From Polaribacter vadi (lineage in GTDB: Bacteria; Bacteroidota; Bacteroidia; Flavobacteriales; Flavobacteriaceae): 64,000 nucleotides of DNA. Made by a program: the position numbers and the translations under genes. The notes beneath the pieces were generated by a model, which saw nothing but the letters and a program-made list of their open reading frames with translations, made no database searches and had not been told where the DNA came from. Positions 7,878 through 18,400 of the stretch are shown here, piece after piece. Location of the stretch: assembly GCF_001761365.1 (NCBI RefSeq), contig NZ_CP017477.1, positions 3,524,001 to 3,588,000 on the forward strand. Reading direction: 5' to 3'. The first letter of the stretch is position 1, and each line of letters begins with the position of its first letter.

Positions 7878-8249
7878 ATGAAACCTGCAGAAGAATATAT
7901 TTTAAATCAACCAGAACCATTTAAATCGATGTTGTTGCATTTGCAAATCTTAATAGAGGGTGCATTTCCAACAGTAGATTTAAGGTGTAAATGGAGAATT
8001 CCTGTTTATTATTTAGATGATAAACCTTTTTGTTACCTAAATGCATCTCACAAAAAAGGCTTTGTAGATGTTGCCTTTTGGGTTTCTGCACATTTAACGA
8101 AATACACAGAATTCTTAGTGACAGAAAATAGAAAGGTTGTAAAATCTTTACGTTATTTTTCTGTTGATGAAATCAATGAGAAAATTTTATTGACAGTTTT
8201 AGAAGAGGCTCATCAACTAAAAGATAAAGGATTTTATAAAAGAAAATAA
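7878..8249 (+). CDS. DUF1801 domain protein
   Basis: A 123-residue protein from MKPAEEYILNQPEPF at 7878. This start places it back to back with the divergent membrane protein gene, with 30 bp between start codons. The segments LRCKWRIPVYYLDDKPFCYLN and GFVDVAFWVSAHL fit the DUF1801/YdhG-like fold (a small alpha/beta domain of unknown role). A longer frame opening at 7824 is less likely. Confidence 0.75.
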   Translation: MKPAEEYILNQPEPFKSMLLHLQILIEGAFPTVDLRCKWRIPVYYLDDKPFCYLNASHKKGFVDVAFWVSAHLTKYTEFLVTENRKVVKSLRYFSVDEINEKILLTVLEEAHQLKDKGFYKRK

Positions 8250-8276
8250 ATATTGTTACTTCTAGGATTTCGAGTG

Positions 8277-8297
8277 AAATTTCTCTTCCAGAAATTT
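8277..8297. terminator. Hairpin between convergent genes
   Basis: An 8-bp stem AAATTTCT / AGAAATTT with loop CTTCC, between the convergent DUF1801 and transglutaminase-like genes. There is only a modest T tract on either side, so it may be a weak bidirectional terminator. Confidence 0.4.
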
Positions 8298-8315
8298 TGT
8301 GTCGAGAAGTTTTGT

Positions 8316-9275
8316 TTATTCAATTTTAACTTTAAAATGCAAAGCATCTTTATTATTGATATACAATGTTAAATCTGCATTTCTATTCGGATTTTTTATA
8401 GTTAAAGTAGCCATATTATCGACAACAGTAATCATTGGTTTTTGAGTATATTTATTACCAGTAATTGCATAAATAATTTGAGAAGTTGTATCTAAATCTT
8501 TAAATTTTAAAACGATATTTTCAGATCTTTTTAGATTGATGATACCATTTTGTGGCGAAATCAATTCAGAATCTAATGCTAAAAATGTATTGGTATAAAT
8601 TGGCTGATTGTAAAATTCTTCCAAACTCATTTGGCCAAAATGTAAGACCCAAATAGCTTCTTTTGGATAATGAGTTTTAAATATTTTATCTATTGGAATA
8701 TTATAAAAGTACTCGTTAAATTTACGAATCCATTTTCCATTATATTCATAACCAGCAGCCCAAGTTGCATCTAAAATAAGCCATTTTCCATCGATTTTAA
8801 CAGCATTCCAAGCATGATTTGTACTGTTTGAAACTGTGCCAATTTCTCTAAAATCACTTCTAACATTTCCTTTGATAACTGCAGCTTCTATGTTTAATAA
8901 ATCACATATTTTTTTGAAAGATTGTGCATAATCTTCACAAACACCCATTTTGTTTTTAAATGTTTCTGCAATAAATTGATTTCTTATGGTTTGTAATTTT
9001 AATACTCGCTCTTCTTCAGATGAATATCTAAAACGATAACTTCTTTTTCTTGGACTGTAATATTCTTTTAAATTATAACGAATATTTTTTGCTAACCAAA
9101 AAAAAGCAGCTCTTGCTTTGTCAGCATCACTTTTAAAATCTTTATCGATTCTATTTGCCAAATCTTCTACCTTATTAAATTTTGGATAATTTAAAACTTT
9201 AGCATCAACAGTATCAAAATTCTGAGAAAATGTGACAATCGAAATGAATAGAAATAAAAATATGAGTTGTTTCAT
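8316..9275 (-). CDS. Secreted transglutaminase-like protein
   Basis: A 319-residue protein from the ATG at 9275, which begins a clean signal peptide (KQLIFLFLFISIVTFSQ). A longer frame from 9305 would bury that signal. The transglutaminase-like catalytic triad is visible: Cys113 in MGVCEDYAQSF, His154 in TNHAWNAV, and Asp169 in WLILDATW. This is the cysteine-protease-like core used for protein crosslinking, or more often peptidase or amidase activity in bacteria. The C-terminal 120 residues look like a beta-rich accessory domain. Its likely location is the periplasm or cell surface; the substrate is unknown. Confidence 0.8.
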   Translation of the reverse strand: MKQLIFLFLFISIVTFSQNFDTVDAKVLNYPKFNKVEDLANRIDKDFKSDADKARAAFFWLAKNIRYNLKEYYSPRKRSYRFRYSSEEERVLKLQTIRNQFIAETFKNKMGVCEDYAQSFKKICDLLNIEAAVIKGNVRSDFREIGTVSNSTNHAWNAVKIDGKWLILDATWAAGYEYNGKWIRKFNEYFYNIPIDKIFKTHYPKEAIWVLHFGQMSLEEFYNQPIYTNTFLALDSELISPQNGIINLKRSENIVLKFKDLDTTSQIIYAITGNKYTQKPMITVVDNMATLTIKNPNRNADLTLYINNKDALHFKVKIE

Positions 9276-9341
9276 TATAAAAAGGTAAACACTTTTAGAA
9301 ATCAAATATTGTGCCTCAATAATTTATTTCAAAAAAAATAA

Positions 9342-9373
9342 AAACCCTTCAACTTTTAAAGATTGAAGGGTTT
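9342..9373 (-). terminator. Rho-independent terminator of kdsA
   Basis: An 11-bp stem AAACCCTTCAA / TTGAAGGGTTT with a 10-base loop. It lies 20 bp past the kdsA stop and is followed on the minus strand by a T-rich run. Confidence 0.8.
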
Positions 9374-9393
9374 AAAATCGATATTAAAATATT

Positions 9394-10212
9394 TTATAAG
9401 CTATTTACAGTTTTACGAATCGCTACTAAATTGCTTAACAACTTTTCTAAATTGTCTAAATGCAACATATTTGCGCCATCAGATTTTGCATTTGCTGGGT
9501 CAAAATGAGTTTCGATAAACAAACCATCTACATTATTTACAATTCCTGCTCTTGCAATCGTTTCAATCATATCTGGTCTTCCTCCAGTAACTCCTGCAAC
9601 CTGATTTGGTTGTTGTAAAGAATGTGTAACATCTAAAATTGTTGGTGCAAATGCACGCATTTCAGGAATTCCTCTAAAATCTACAATCATATCTTGGTAG
9701 CCAAACATGGTTCCTCTATCAGTAACCCAAGCCTTATGATTACCAGCATCTAAAACTTTTTGAACTGCATGTTTCATAGAAGCAGGACTCATAAATTGCC
9801 CTTTTTTTAAGTTGACAACCTTGCCAGTTTCTGCAGCAGCAACTACCAAATCTGTTTGACGAACCAAAAATGCAGGAATCTGTAAAACATCTACATATTC
9901 AGCAGCTTTTGCAGCATCAGAACTTTCGTGAATGTCTGTAACAGTTGGCACTTTGAAAGTTTCAGAAACTTTGCGTAAAATTTTTAATGCTTTTTCATCT
10001 CCAATTCCAGAAAAACTATCAATTCTACTTCTGTTTGCTTTTTTAAAACTCCCTTTAAAAATATAAGGAATCTTTAATTTATCAGTAATTGTTACTACTT
10101 TTTCAGCAATTCTTAAAGCCATTTCTTCGCTTTCGATAGCACAAGGTCCACAAAGTAAAAAGAAGTTGTTTGCTTCAATATTTTTTATATTCGGAATTTC
10201 AGATAAAATCAT
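9394..10212 (-). CDS. kdsA: 3-deoxy-8-phosphooctulonate synthase (KDO8P synthase)
   Basis: A 272-residue protein from the ATG at 10212, the family's usual length. It contains LCGPCAIESEEMALRIAE, FKGSFKKANRSRIDSFSG and VTDIHESSDA near the N-terminus, then VLQIPAFLVRQTDLVVAAAETG, VTDRGTMFGY and DVTHSLQQPN. These are the conserved phosphoenolpyruvate and arabinose-5-phosphate binding segments of KdsA. It makes Kdo-8-phosphate for the LPS inner core. A TATTTTTG element on the minus strand at 10229-10236 is a likely -7 box, leaving a leader of about ten bases. Confidence 0.95.
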   Translation of the reverse strand: MILSEIPNIKNIEANNFFLLCGPCAIESEEMALRIAEKVVTITDKLKIPYIFKGSFKKANRSRIDSFSGIGDEKALKILRKVSETFKVPTVTDIHESSDAAKAAEYVDVLQIPAFLVRQTDLVVAAAETGKVVNLKKGQFMSPASMKHAVQKVLDAGNHKAWVTDRGTMFGYQDMIVDFRGIPEMRAFAPTILDVTHSLQQPNQVAGVTGGRPDMIETIARAGIVNNVDGLFIETHFDPANAKSDGANMLHLDNLEKLLSNLVAIRKTVNSL

Positions 10213-10291
10213 TTTTGTAAATTTTAAACAAAAATACATAAAATTTAAGCGTTATAAATGTTATATTTAGCATCTTAAAAATCAATATATA

Positions 10292-11290
10292 ATGAAAAAA
10301 ACACTATTTCTTTTAGCAGCATCAATATGTATAATTTCTTGTAAAAGCACAAAGAATACAACTGTTGAAAAATCAATATCAAAGAAAGTAAAAACGGAAA
10401 TGCCATCTTTTTTTATTGATTCTGTGATGGTAAAAAAGCATTTGTATACGTTAGCATCAGATGAAATGGAAGGCAGAAAATCGGGAACACCAGGTATTGA
10501 AAAAGCTGCAAAATATATAGAAAATGAATTTAAAAGAATTGGTTTAACCACTTTTGAAGGATTAGAAACCTATAGACAAACTTTTAATTTTACACCAAGA
10601 AGAAGCAATGAAGAAATTACAAGTGCTAATATTATTGGGGTTTTAGAAGGTAAAAGTAAAAAAGACGAATATGTAATTATTTCTGCACATTATGATCATT
10701 TAGGAAACGAAGGAAAAGGAGATGATAAAATCTATAATGGTGCAAACGATGATGCTTCTGGAGTTACTGGAGTTTTAGCATTAGCAGAATACTTTAAGAA
10801 AGTTGGTAATGAAAGAACCATTGTTTTTGTGGCTTTTACAGCTGAAGAAATGGGTTTAATTGGTTCTACACATTTTGGAAAAGGAATTGACGCGACTAAA
10901 TTTGTTGCAGGTATTAACTTAGAAATGATTGGTAAAATACCAAGTTTTGGACCCAATACAGCTTGGTTAACAGGTTTTGAAAGATCTGATTTTGGGAAAA
11001 TTGTTCAGAAAAATTTGGAAGGTTCTGGGTATCAATTATTTCCTGATCCGTATAAAAGTTTTAATTTATTTTTTAGATCAGACAATGCTTCTTTAGCACG
11101 TTTAGGAGTTCCTTCTCATACTTTTTCTACAACTGCAATAGATGTTGATAAAGATTATCATAAAGTTTCTGATGAAGCTGAAACTTTAAATATGACCATT
11201 ATTACACAAACAATTCAAGCAGTTGCAAAAGGAACAAAAAGTATTATTGATGGAAAAGATACACCTACAAGAGTGGTATTAGAAGAATAG
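10292..11290 (+). CDS. M28 family metallopeptidase, lipoprotein
   Basis: A 332-residue protein with a lipoprotein signal ending at Cys17 (SICIISC). The M28 zinc ligands and catalytic residues are visible: HYDHLG (His133, Asp135), NDDASG (Asp153/154) and EEMGLIGS (Glu185/186). The family contains di-zinc aminopeptidases and carboxypeptidases, so an envelope-anchored exopeptidase is the likely role. The next gene, a DUF4136 lipoprotein, starts 4 bp downstream and is probably co-transcribed. Confidence 0.88.
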   Translation: MKKTLFLLAASICIISCKSTKNTTVEKSISKKVKTEMPSFFIDSVMVKKHLYTLASDEMEGRKSGTPGIEKAAKYIENEFKRIGLTTFEGLETYRQTFNFTPRRSNEEITSANIIGVLEGKSKKDEYVIISAHYDHLGNEGKGDDKIYNGANDDASGVTGVLALAEYFKKVGNERTIVFVAFTAEEMGLIGSTHFGKGIDATKFVAGINLEMIGKIPSFGPNTAWLTGFERSDFGKIVQKNLEGSGYQLFPDPYKSFNLFFRSDNASLARLGVPSHTFSTTAIDVDKDYHKVSDEAETLNMTIITQTIQAVAKGTKSIIDGKDTPTRVVLEE

Positions 11291-11294
11291 CAAT

Positions 11295-11816
11295 ATGAAA
11301 AATTTAAAGTATTTGTTTTTGGTTTTGTTGATGAGTTGCTCAACGTCTAAAGTAATCACAGATTACGATGATAAAGCTGATTTTTCGAGCTTTAAAACCT
11401 ATGCTTTTTATAAAGATGTAGGAAAAGGTTTAAATGAATTGGATGTAAGAAGAGTAACTTCAATAATGAATACTGAATTGAATAAATTAGGAATTCAAAA
11501 ATCTGAAAACCCTGATTTTTTTATCAATATTATTTCAAATACTACTGAAGCAACTAACAATAATACAATTGGTATTGGAGTAGGAAGTGGAGGTAGAAAT
11601 GGTGGTTTTGGCATTTCTGGAGGCATACCCATTGGAGGTAAAAAGTTAAACGAAGAATTTATTGTTGAGTTTGTAGCTGCAACTAACAATACACTTTTTT
11701 GGGAAGCTGTTTTAAATTCAACAATAAATGAGAATAGAAAACCCGAGGAAAAAGAATTTCATTTTCAGGAAATTATAAAAATCATTTTAGAGAAATATCC
11801 ACCAAAACAAAAATAG
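11295..11816 (+). CDS. DUF4136 domain lipoprotein
   Basis: A 173-residue protein with lipobox cysteine 15 (LLMSC). After it comes the DUF4136 pattern: TDYDDKADFSSFKTYAFY at the start and NPDFFINIISN in the middle. A glycine-rich stretch GIGVGSGGRNGGFGISGG precedes LFWEAVLN. The family is common in Bacteroidota envelopes and its function is unknown. It directly follows the M28 peptidase gene. Confidence 0.78.
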   Translation: MKNLKYLFLVLLMSCSTSKVITDYDDKADFSSFKTYAFYKDVGKGLNELDVRRVTSIMNTELNKLGIQKSENPDFFINIISNTTEATNNNTIGIGVGSGGRNGGFGISGGIPIGGKKLNEEFIVEFVAATNNTLFWEAVLNSTINENRKPEEKEFHFQEIIKIILEKYPPKQK

Positions 11817-11825
11817 ACACAAAAA

Positions 11826-11851
11826 AATCCTCTAAAATTAATTAGAGGATT
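11826..11851. terminator. Bidirectional terminator
   Basis: A 9-bp stem AATCCTCTA / TAGAGGATT with an 8-base loop, flanked by A-rich bases on one side and TTATTTTTTT on the other. It lies between the convergent DUF4136 gene and beta-barrel gene and can serve both strands. Confidence 0.8.
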
Positions 11852-11873
11852 TATTTTTTTAATAATGTTTTAA

Positions 11874-12368
11874 TTAAAACTGGTATCTAATTCCAAAAGC
11901 GATATCGTTTCCAAAGTCATTATAACGATCTCCAAAACCAAACTCAGGTCTATAATCTAGAGAAAGTAAAATTGGCGTATTTGGGAAATTGTACTCAATA
12001 CCAATATCACCAGCAGCAAAAACAAAAGTTTCAGAATAATCATCATTGTTGTTGTTATTGTTGTTATTTCCACTATAACTTGCTAAACCAGCACCAACAC
12101 CTGCATACCAATTAAATCCACCTTCAATATTCCAAAGCCATTGGTACAAACCTGTTGCTTTAAAACCATCGTAATTATTACTATTACGTAATCCTAAATC
12201 AATTTCTAGTCTGTTATTACCACCTAAAGCTCTTTGGTAAGAAATCTCACCTCCAAAACCGTCATCAGACCCTAAACGCAAACCAATTGCATTTTCAGAA
12301 ATATCCTGTGCATTTATTGTTAATGCTGAACTCACTATAAATCCTACTAATAAAAGTACTTTTTTCAT
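11874..12368 (-). CDS. Small outer membrane beta-barrel protein
   Basis: A 164-residue protein from the ATG at 12368, with a signal peptide ending NAQ. The rest alternates polar and hydrophobic residues as in an eight-stranded barrel (for example LEIDLGLRN, WYAGVGAGLASYSG, DIGIEYNFP) and ends GIRYQF with the C-terminal phenylalanine typical of barrels. A run of eight asparagines near the middle probably forms a surface loop. It is related in style to OmpW/OprF-type small barrels, but no specific family is claimed. Confidence 0.7.
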   Translation of the reverse strand: MKKVLLLVGFIVSSALTINAQDISENAIGLRLGSDDGFGGEISYQRALGGNNRLEIDLGLRNSNNYDGFKATGLYQWLWNIEGGFNWYAGVGAGLASYSGNNNNNNNNDDYSETFVFAAGDIGIEYNFPNTPILLSLDYRPEFGFGDRYNDFGNDIAFGIRYQF

Positions 12369-12455
12369 AATTTCTATCATTTTGATTGAACTACAATATT
12401 AGATATAAAAGGCATATCTAATTAACTCTATCAGAAAGTTTATTAACACTTATGT

Positions 12456-15400
12456 TTAATTATTTATTTTTAAACGAACACCTTTTGAATGACTGCTAAA
12501 TTCAGGTGCATACATACTTTGGATTGTAGAAATTCCGTTGCTAAAGTTCCCAGCATTGTTTACACGAACATCATATTCAAATACATAAACACCTTTTGGT
12601 AACTTATCAAAAAAGAAATTGGTTGCAGCATCTTTAGTACTTTCATAATACCCTAAATTATCTTGCCATTTATAGGTTGATAATACATTAATTGGCTCAA
12701 CTCCAGAAGCTCTCATATCTTTTAAATGAATAAACTCCATATCTCTATCTGAACGCAATTCAATTCTTACCGTAATTAAATCGCCAACTTTAAGTTGCGT
12801 GTTTTCATTAATTAATTTTAGTTCTTTTCCAGTATCAGCATTTACTTTTAAAAACAATTTCTTGTTTAATTTTAACGGACTTTTTGCGGATGTAATTTTG
12901 TCTAAATCTTCAAAATATTGCCAATATAAACCTCCCCAAGCAATTCCTTTTTCTTTTTTGTTGATAGTAATTGTTGCCATTGCTGGTTTTATTTCTTCAG
13001 TATTCCAAGAAGTTTTAAAATAGCCAGTTCCAGCTTCCACTTTTACGTTTTCTATTTCTGATGGATTTATTTGTTGATTTCCAACTTTAATAGTTACCAT
13101 TTCTGTGATAGATAACCAATCATTTCCATTTAACAATAATGCATACACAGCTTCTGTAGTGGCTTTTGTAGTTTTCCATTGATTGGTTTGTTTATTTTTT
13201 AACAACCAAATTTTAAGATTATCAATAGTTTCAACATCATTTTCAATTTCAGAAAAAGTTTCAATCATTAGAGCTTGCGTTTCAACAGGTGCTTGATAAT
13301 AGTAATAACCAGCAGTATTGCTTTTCCAATACATTCCTAATTCATCAGAAGTTATCGAATTTTCTTTTAAAGATTTTAGAATCTTGTTTGCAACTGTTTT
13401 TTCATCAGCTCTAAAAAGTGATAAGGCAATTTGTCCTTTTGCATATAAATTATAAGCATTCCAATATTTTGCAGACTGATTTTGATAATATTTTACAGCA
13501 GATTTTGTTGTATCATCTAAAGAAATATCACCATAAAAACTACGCATATATAAATACTGGATGGTAGCATAGTTCAAATTATTTTTTGATAAATATTCTT
13601 CGTATTTCTTTTCGCCTTCTTTTTTAGATTTTGATTCCTCTTTAATTTTTCTAGCTCTTTCCAAGAGTTTTTCATAATTTTCTAAGAGTTCATCATCTAA
13701 AAATTTCACAGCTTTTTCAATCATGTTTTTGGTTGATGGATCAAAATCAGTAACTCCTAATTTTTGTAGATGCCCAAAACCAGTTGCAATATGTTGGGTA
13801 ATAAACGTATTTGCATATTTACTGCCTTTAAACCAAGGAAACCCACCAGAATTCATTTGGTTTTCCTGCAATTTGTTAATGGCTCTTTCTTGCTCGTTTT
13901 TCATTTTATTTAAATCGAATAACAACGCAATTCTCTTTTTTTGTTCGGTTTCAGATTGTGCATCTCTTAACCAAGGCGTTTCTTGAATGATTAACGATTT
14001 TAACTCTTGGTTTTTTTCTAAATTCGATAAAAGTGCATCAGAAGATTTCCAAGCATTAAAAACATTTTGAATTTTAGGGTTTGAATTCGCCACAAAACTC
14101 GCTAACGTATTTGCATAATATCTAGAAAAAATTTGTTCTGAACATTCATAAGGATATTCCATTAAATAAGGCAAAGCCTGAACTGCAACCCAAACAGGAT
14201 TTGAGGTCATTTCTAGTGTTAACTTATGATTTTTTAACGTTGATGAAGTTGAATTCTTCAATTTGTCCAACGTAAAAGTTTTAGTTTCGTTCGATTTAAT
14301 AAACATTGGAAGTGTTTCTGTAACCAACATTCTATTGGTTAAAACAGGCAACACATTTTGTTCTCCATCAGAAAAATCGCCAGATTTTGCCACAATTTTA
14401 TATTGAACAGCTTGCATATTTTCTGGAATTGCTAAACTCCAAGAAACGTTTGTATTTCCATCTTTATCAACTACAAAATTCTTGTTTGATTCTAGGTTTT
14501 GTAATTCCGAATCAATTTCTTTTCCAGAAATAGCATCTGTTAATATCAATTTTGCAAAACCACTTAATTGATTATTTGTTAAGTTGGTAATTTTTGCATT
14601 CAACGTAATTGTATCTTTTTCTCTCAAAAATCTTGGTGCATTTGGCACCACCATTAATTCTTTTTGAGTAACAGTTTGCAAGGTTTTTGTAGCTGATTTT
14701 AAAGTTGTTGAATGTGCTAATAATTGCAATTTCCATCTTGTCAAGGCTTCTGGCATTGTAAAAGAAAAACTCACTTTACCATTTTCATCTGTTTTTAACT
14801 GTGGATAAAAGAAAGCAGTTTCTTTAAAGTTTTTACGTGCTTGCACTTGAGATAATGCTGCATCTATTTTTTCTTGCCCAGATTTTGTGGTGATAATTAC
14901 AACGCCATTTGCACCTCTTGAACCATAAAGTGCAGTTGCAGCTGCGTCTTTTAGAATAGAAATATTTGTGATGTTACTTCCATTTTCATCAAAAGAATCC
15001 ACAATAACACCATCAACAACATACAAAGGTTCTGTATTTCCATCTAAAGAACTTACTCCTCTAATTGAAATATTTTTATCAGAACCAGGTTGTTCAGAAA
15101 CGCCATCTATAGTAACTCCAGCAACTCTTCCTTCTAAAATACTATTTATATCAGAATCATAAGCTACTTTTTCATAAGAAATAGATGCTTTTGAATAAGC
15201 TTTTCTATTTGTTCCATAACCAACAACGACAACTTCATCCAAAGAGCTAGCATCTTCTTCTAAACTTACATCAATATTTGTTTGAGAATCGATTAAATAT
15301 TCTACTGATTTATATCCTAAATAATTCACAACCAAAACATCTCCTTTTTTTATTTTGATGGAATAATTACCATCAAAATCTGTTTCTGTTCCAAAAGAGG

Positions 15401-18400
15401 TTCCTTTAATTTGAACATTTACTCCAGGCAAAGGTTCTCCATTCTTATTACTGATTAAACCTGTAACTGTACCATCAAAATCTGTTCTTGTACTATTAAT
15501 TTTATTTTTAGTTTCTCTTAAATATTGTTGATTTAACCATCTGTTATTATTCAAACTAAAGCCAAACCAATTGTAAGAACTAGTACCAATTGATGGGATT
15601 TGATAATAATTTCTTTCATTATTTTTGATGTAAAAACTAGTATTTCCAAAACTTTTATTGGCATTACTAGTTTGGTAAGAACTGTAGTTTTGTTTTCCAG
15701 CAATTGGATTAAAATTCCAATTATGAGCTTTAAAATCATCTAAAGACGCATCATACATGCTTGCTAAAACTTCTGCTGCAACTGCATCATTTTTATCATC
15801 TTTGATGGTAAAACTCCAAGTTTCATTTTGACCAGGTTGTAATTTATCTCTAAAAATATTGGTGATAATTTCTATAGACTCTTGCTTTTCAGGAACATTA
15901 ATAAGTAGGTTTCCACTTTCGAAATAATTGTAATTAACATAGTGATATTTAACAGCAAAACCACCTACATCTTCCTTATTTATAGGAATTTTAATTGTTT
16001 CTATACAGTTGTTTAATTTGATCAATTTCGTGTCAACAATTTTATGATTCTTTTCAATTTGAACAATTACTGTCATGTTTTTAGAAGCAGAACCCATTTG
16101 AATTTCAACTTGATCACCCACATTGTAAAAAGTTTTATTTGTGTTGATCGTAAAAAGTTGATTATCGGCTACATTTTTATCTTTTGAAGAGAAAATTGTA
16201 ATTCTTTTTTCGTCTTTTACTTCTTGTCCAAATTTATCTTCGCTTTCTAAAACAACGATATATTTTCCTGAAAGCCAACTTTTAGTGTTTTTTAAAATGA
16301 TTTCTTTTGATGATTCTGTATCAAACTTTTCTGTAAAAACAAGTGCTCCTTTTTTCCAGTTTTTTTCATCACCTTCATCATCTGTATACGGATCATTTGG
16401 AAACAATTTTCGGAATTCATTTTCAGAAATATCTTGATAATCTGGAGCAGACCAAGGTCTGTTTCTTAACGGATTTTTTGGCGCTTGTAATTTGTAAATT
16501 TTAACAATACCTTTTGCAGCGACAAACTCATCATTTAAATTTTTTGTTTCAATTTTAACAATCGTTTCTTTTTGATTTTTATCAATTTTATCATCAATCA
16601 AAATAGAAGCAATTAAAGAATGATAACCAACTTTTACAATAGTTGTTGCACTTCTTGTTTCGCCATTAATGTCAGTAACATCCGCAGTTATTTCATAATT
16701 AAAAACGGGGTTACTTTCTTTGTCTACACTTTCATCAGGGATCGCCTTAAATTTGATAAAGAAATTACCAGATGCATCTGTGATGCTTTCTCCATTGGTA
16801 ATTTCTTGCGAATTAGAAGTCGGATTTGGTCTTCTCCAATAATACCAACTAGGATATTGCACTTTTCTGTGTACTCTATAAACCACTTTTGCATCAGTAA
16901 TATTTGCACCAGAAAACGCTTTTGCAAAACCATTAATTTTAATTGAATCGTTTATTTTAAAACTTTCTGTGATGGGTTTAAATTCGGTCTCAAACTTTGG
17001 TCTTTTATATTCTTCTACAGAAATTGTAACAGAATTATTATAATCGATATCAAAATCTGCATTCTTGTAAAATTTACTTTTTTGTGTAGAACTTTCATCA
17101 ACATCAATTGTAAATTCGCCTGTTAAACCATTGTTTGGAATTATAAATTGGCCAGCAACAGAACCAAAATCGTTTAGTTTTAAATCTAACGTTTTTACAA
17201 TTTGGTTATTCACATCATACAAAGTAACCTCAACAAATTCGTTTTTAAAAACTTCGGATGTATCTCCTTGTTTTTTAATAACAATTGTTTTAAAATATAC
17301 AATTTGTCCTGGTCTATAAATACTTCTATCTGTGAAAATAAATGGTTTTATAATGATTTCTTCATTTGCATTATTCTCATTGTTATTAGAGTTTTGATTG
17401 TACAAATAATTATTATCAAAAATTGCAAAATCATTTTTAGTTGAAATTGTAATTTCTACATTATTGTAGTAATCGTTACTTTTGTAAGAAGCAAAACCAT
17501 TTTTATCCGTTGTTAATTTTTTGTTGATTAATCTGCCATTATTTCTTTTTTCATTTTGTAAATGAATTTCAGCATTCTTAATTGGTTTTCCTGTAGTTCT
17601 ATCAACTACTTGATAATTGTATCTTCCATCAAAAGTATTTTCAATCAATGTTAAGTTGGTTACTTGAATTGTGGTAGTTCCGTAAACTGAGTTTTCGTTT
17701 AAATCATCATTTTCTGAGGCCAAAATTAGATACATTCCACTTTCAAATTTTGGTACAATAACTTCAGTTGAATGTTCTAAATAATCATCTTCATTTCTTA
17801 GTTTGTGATTCCAAGTTTTTAATTTTTCTAACTTGCTGATAAATGCCTTTTTATCATCAAACTTATAAATTTTATTGAATTCCTCTAGTTGTTTTTGATT
17901 GATTTTATACCCCGTAAAAAATAACTTTTCGACATTTTTATAGGTAACTAAAAGTCTCGAATTTTTAGCAATAGGAATATATTCCTCAGCTAAAATAGAA
18001 AGCGTTTTTTGCTCAATTTGATTTTTTAAAACAAAACATTTTTGTGCTCCTAAACTCTTTGGGAAATCTTTTATAACAGTATTACAAATATCAAGAGCTT
18101 CTTTATTCTTCGCTTTATTTTTATAAATTTCAGCAATTTCAAATGCATACAAACCACTTGCTTCATCATTCTTAAAATTTTCTTCCGAGGTTTTTAACGT
18201 TTCTAATAGAATACTATCCTTATTTTCGAAAGTTGCATTTTGATACACAAAATTAATTCGCTGAACATCGATATTTGCAAACGCATTTTTATTGTTTGTA
18301 ATGCTATGTAAATGAAGTAAATTTTGATAAATTTTTAAAGCATTCAATTCTAAAGACAAACTATCTTTTGATGTGATTTTTAACGTGGAAAATGTTTTAG

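Noticed and set aside
14880..15480. TonB plug within the A2M gene as a separate or frameshifted receptor gene
   Set aside because: The frame is continuous with A2M sequence on both sides, there is no start signal, and no barrel follows.
16620..16946. 108-codon plus-strand frame inside the A2M gene
   Set aside because: Antisense shadow; cysteine- and isoleucine-rich text with no domain.
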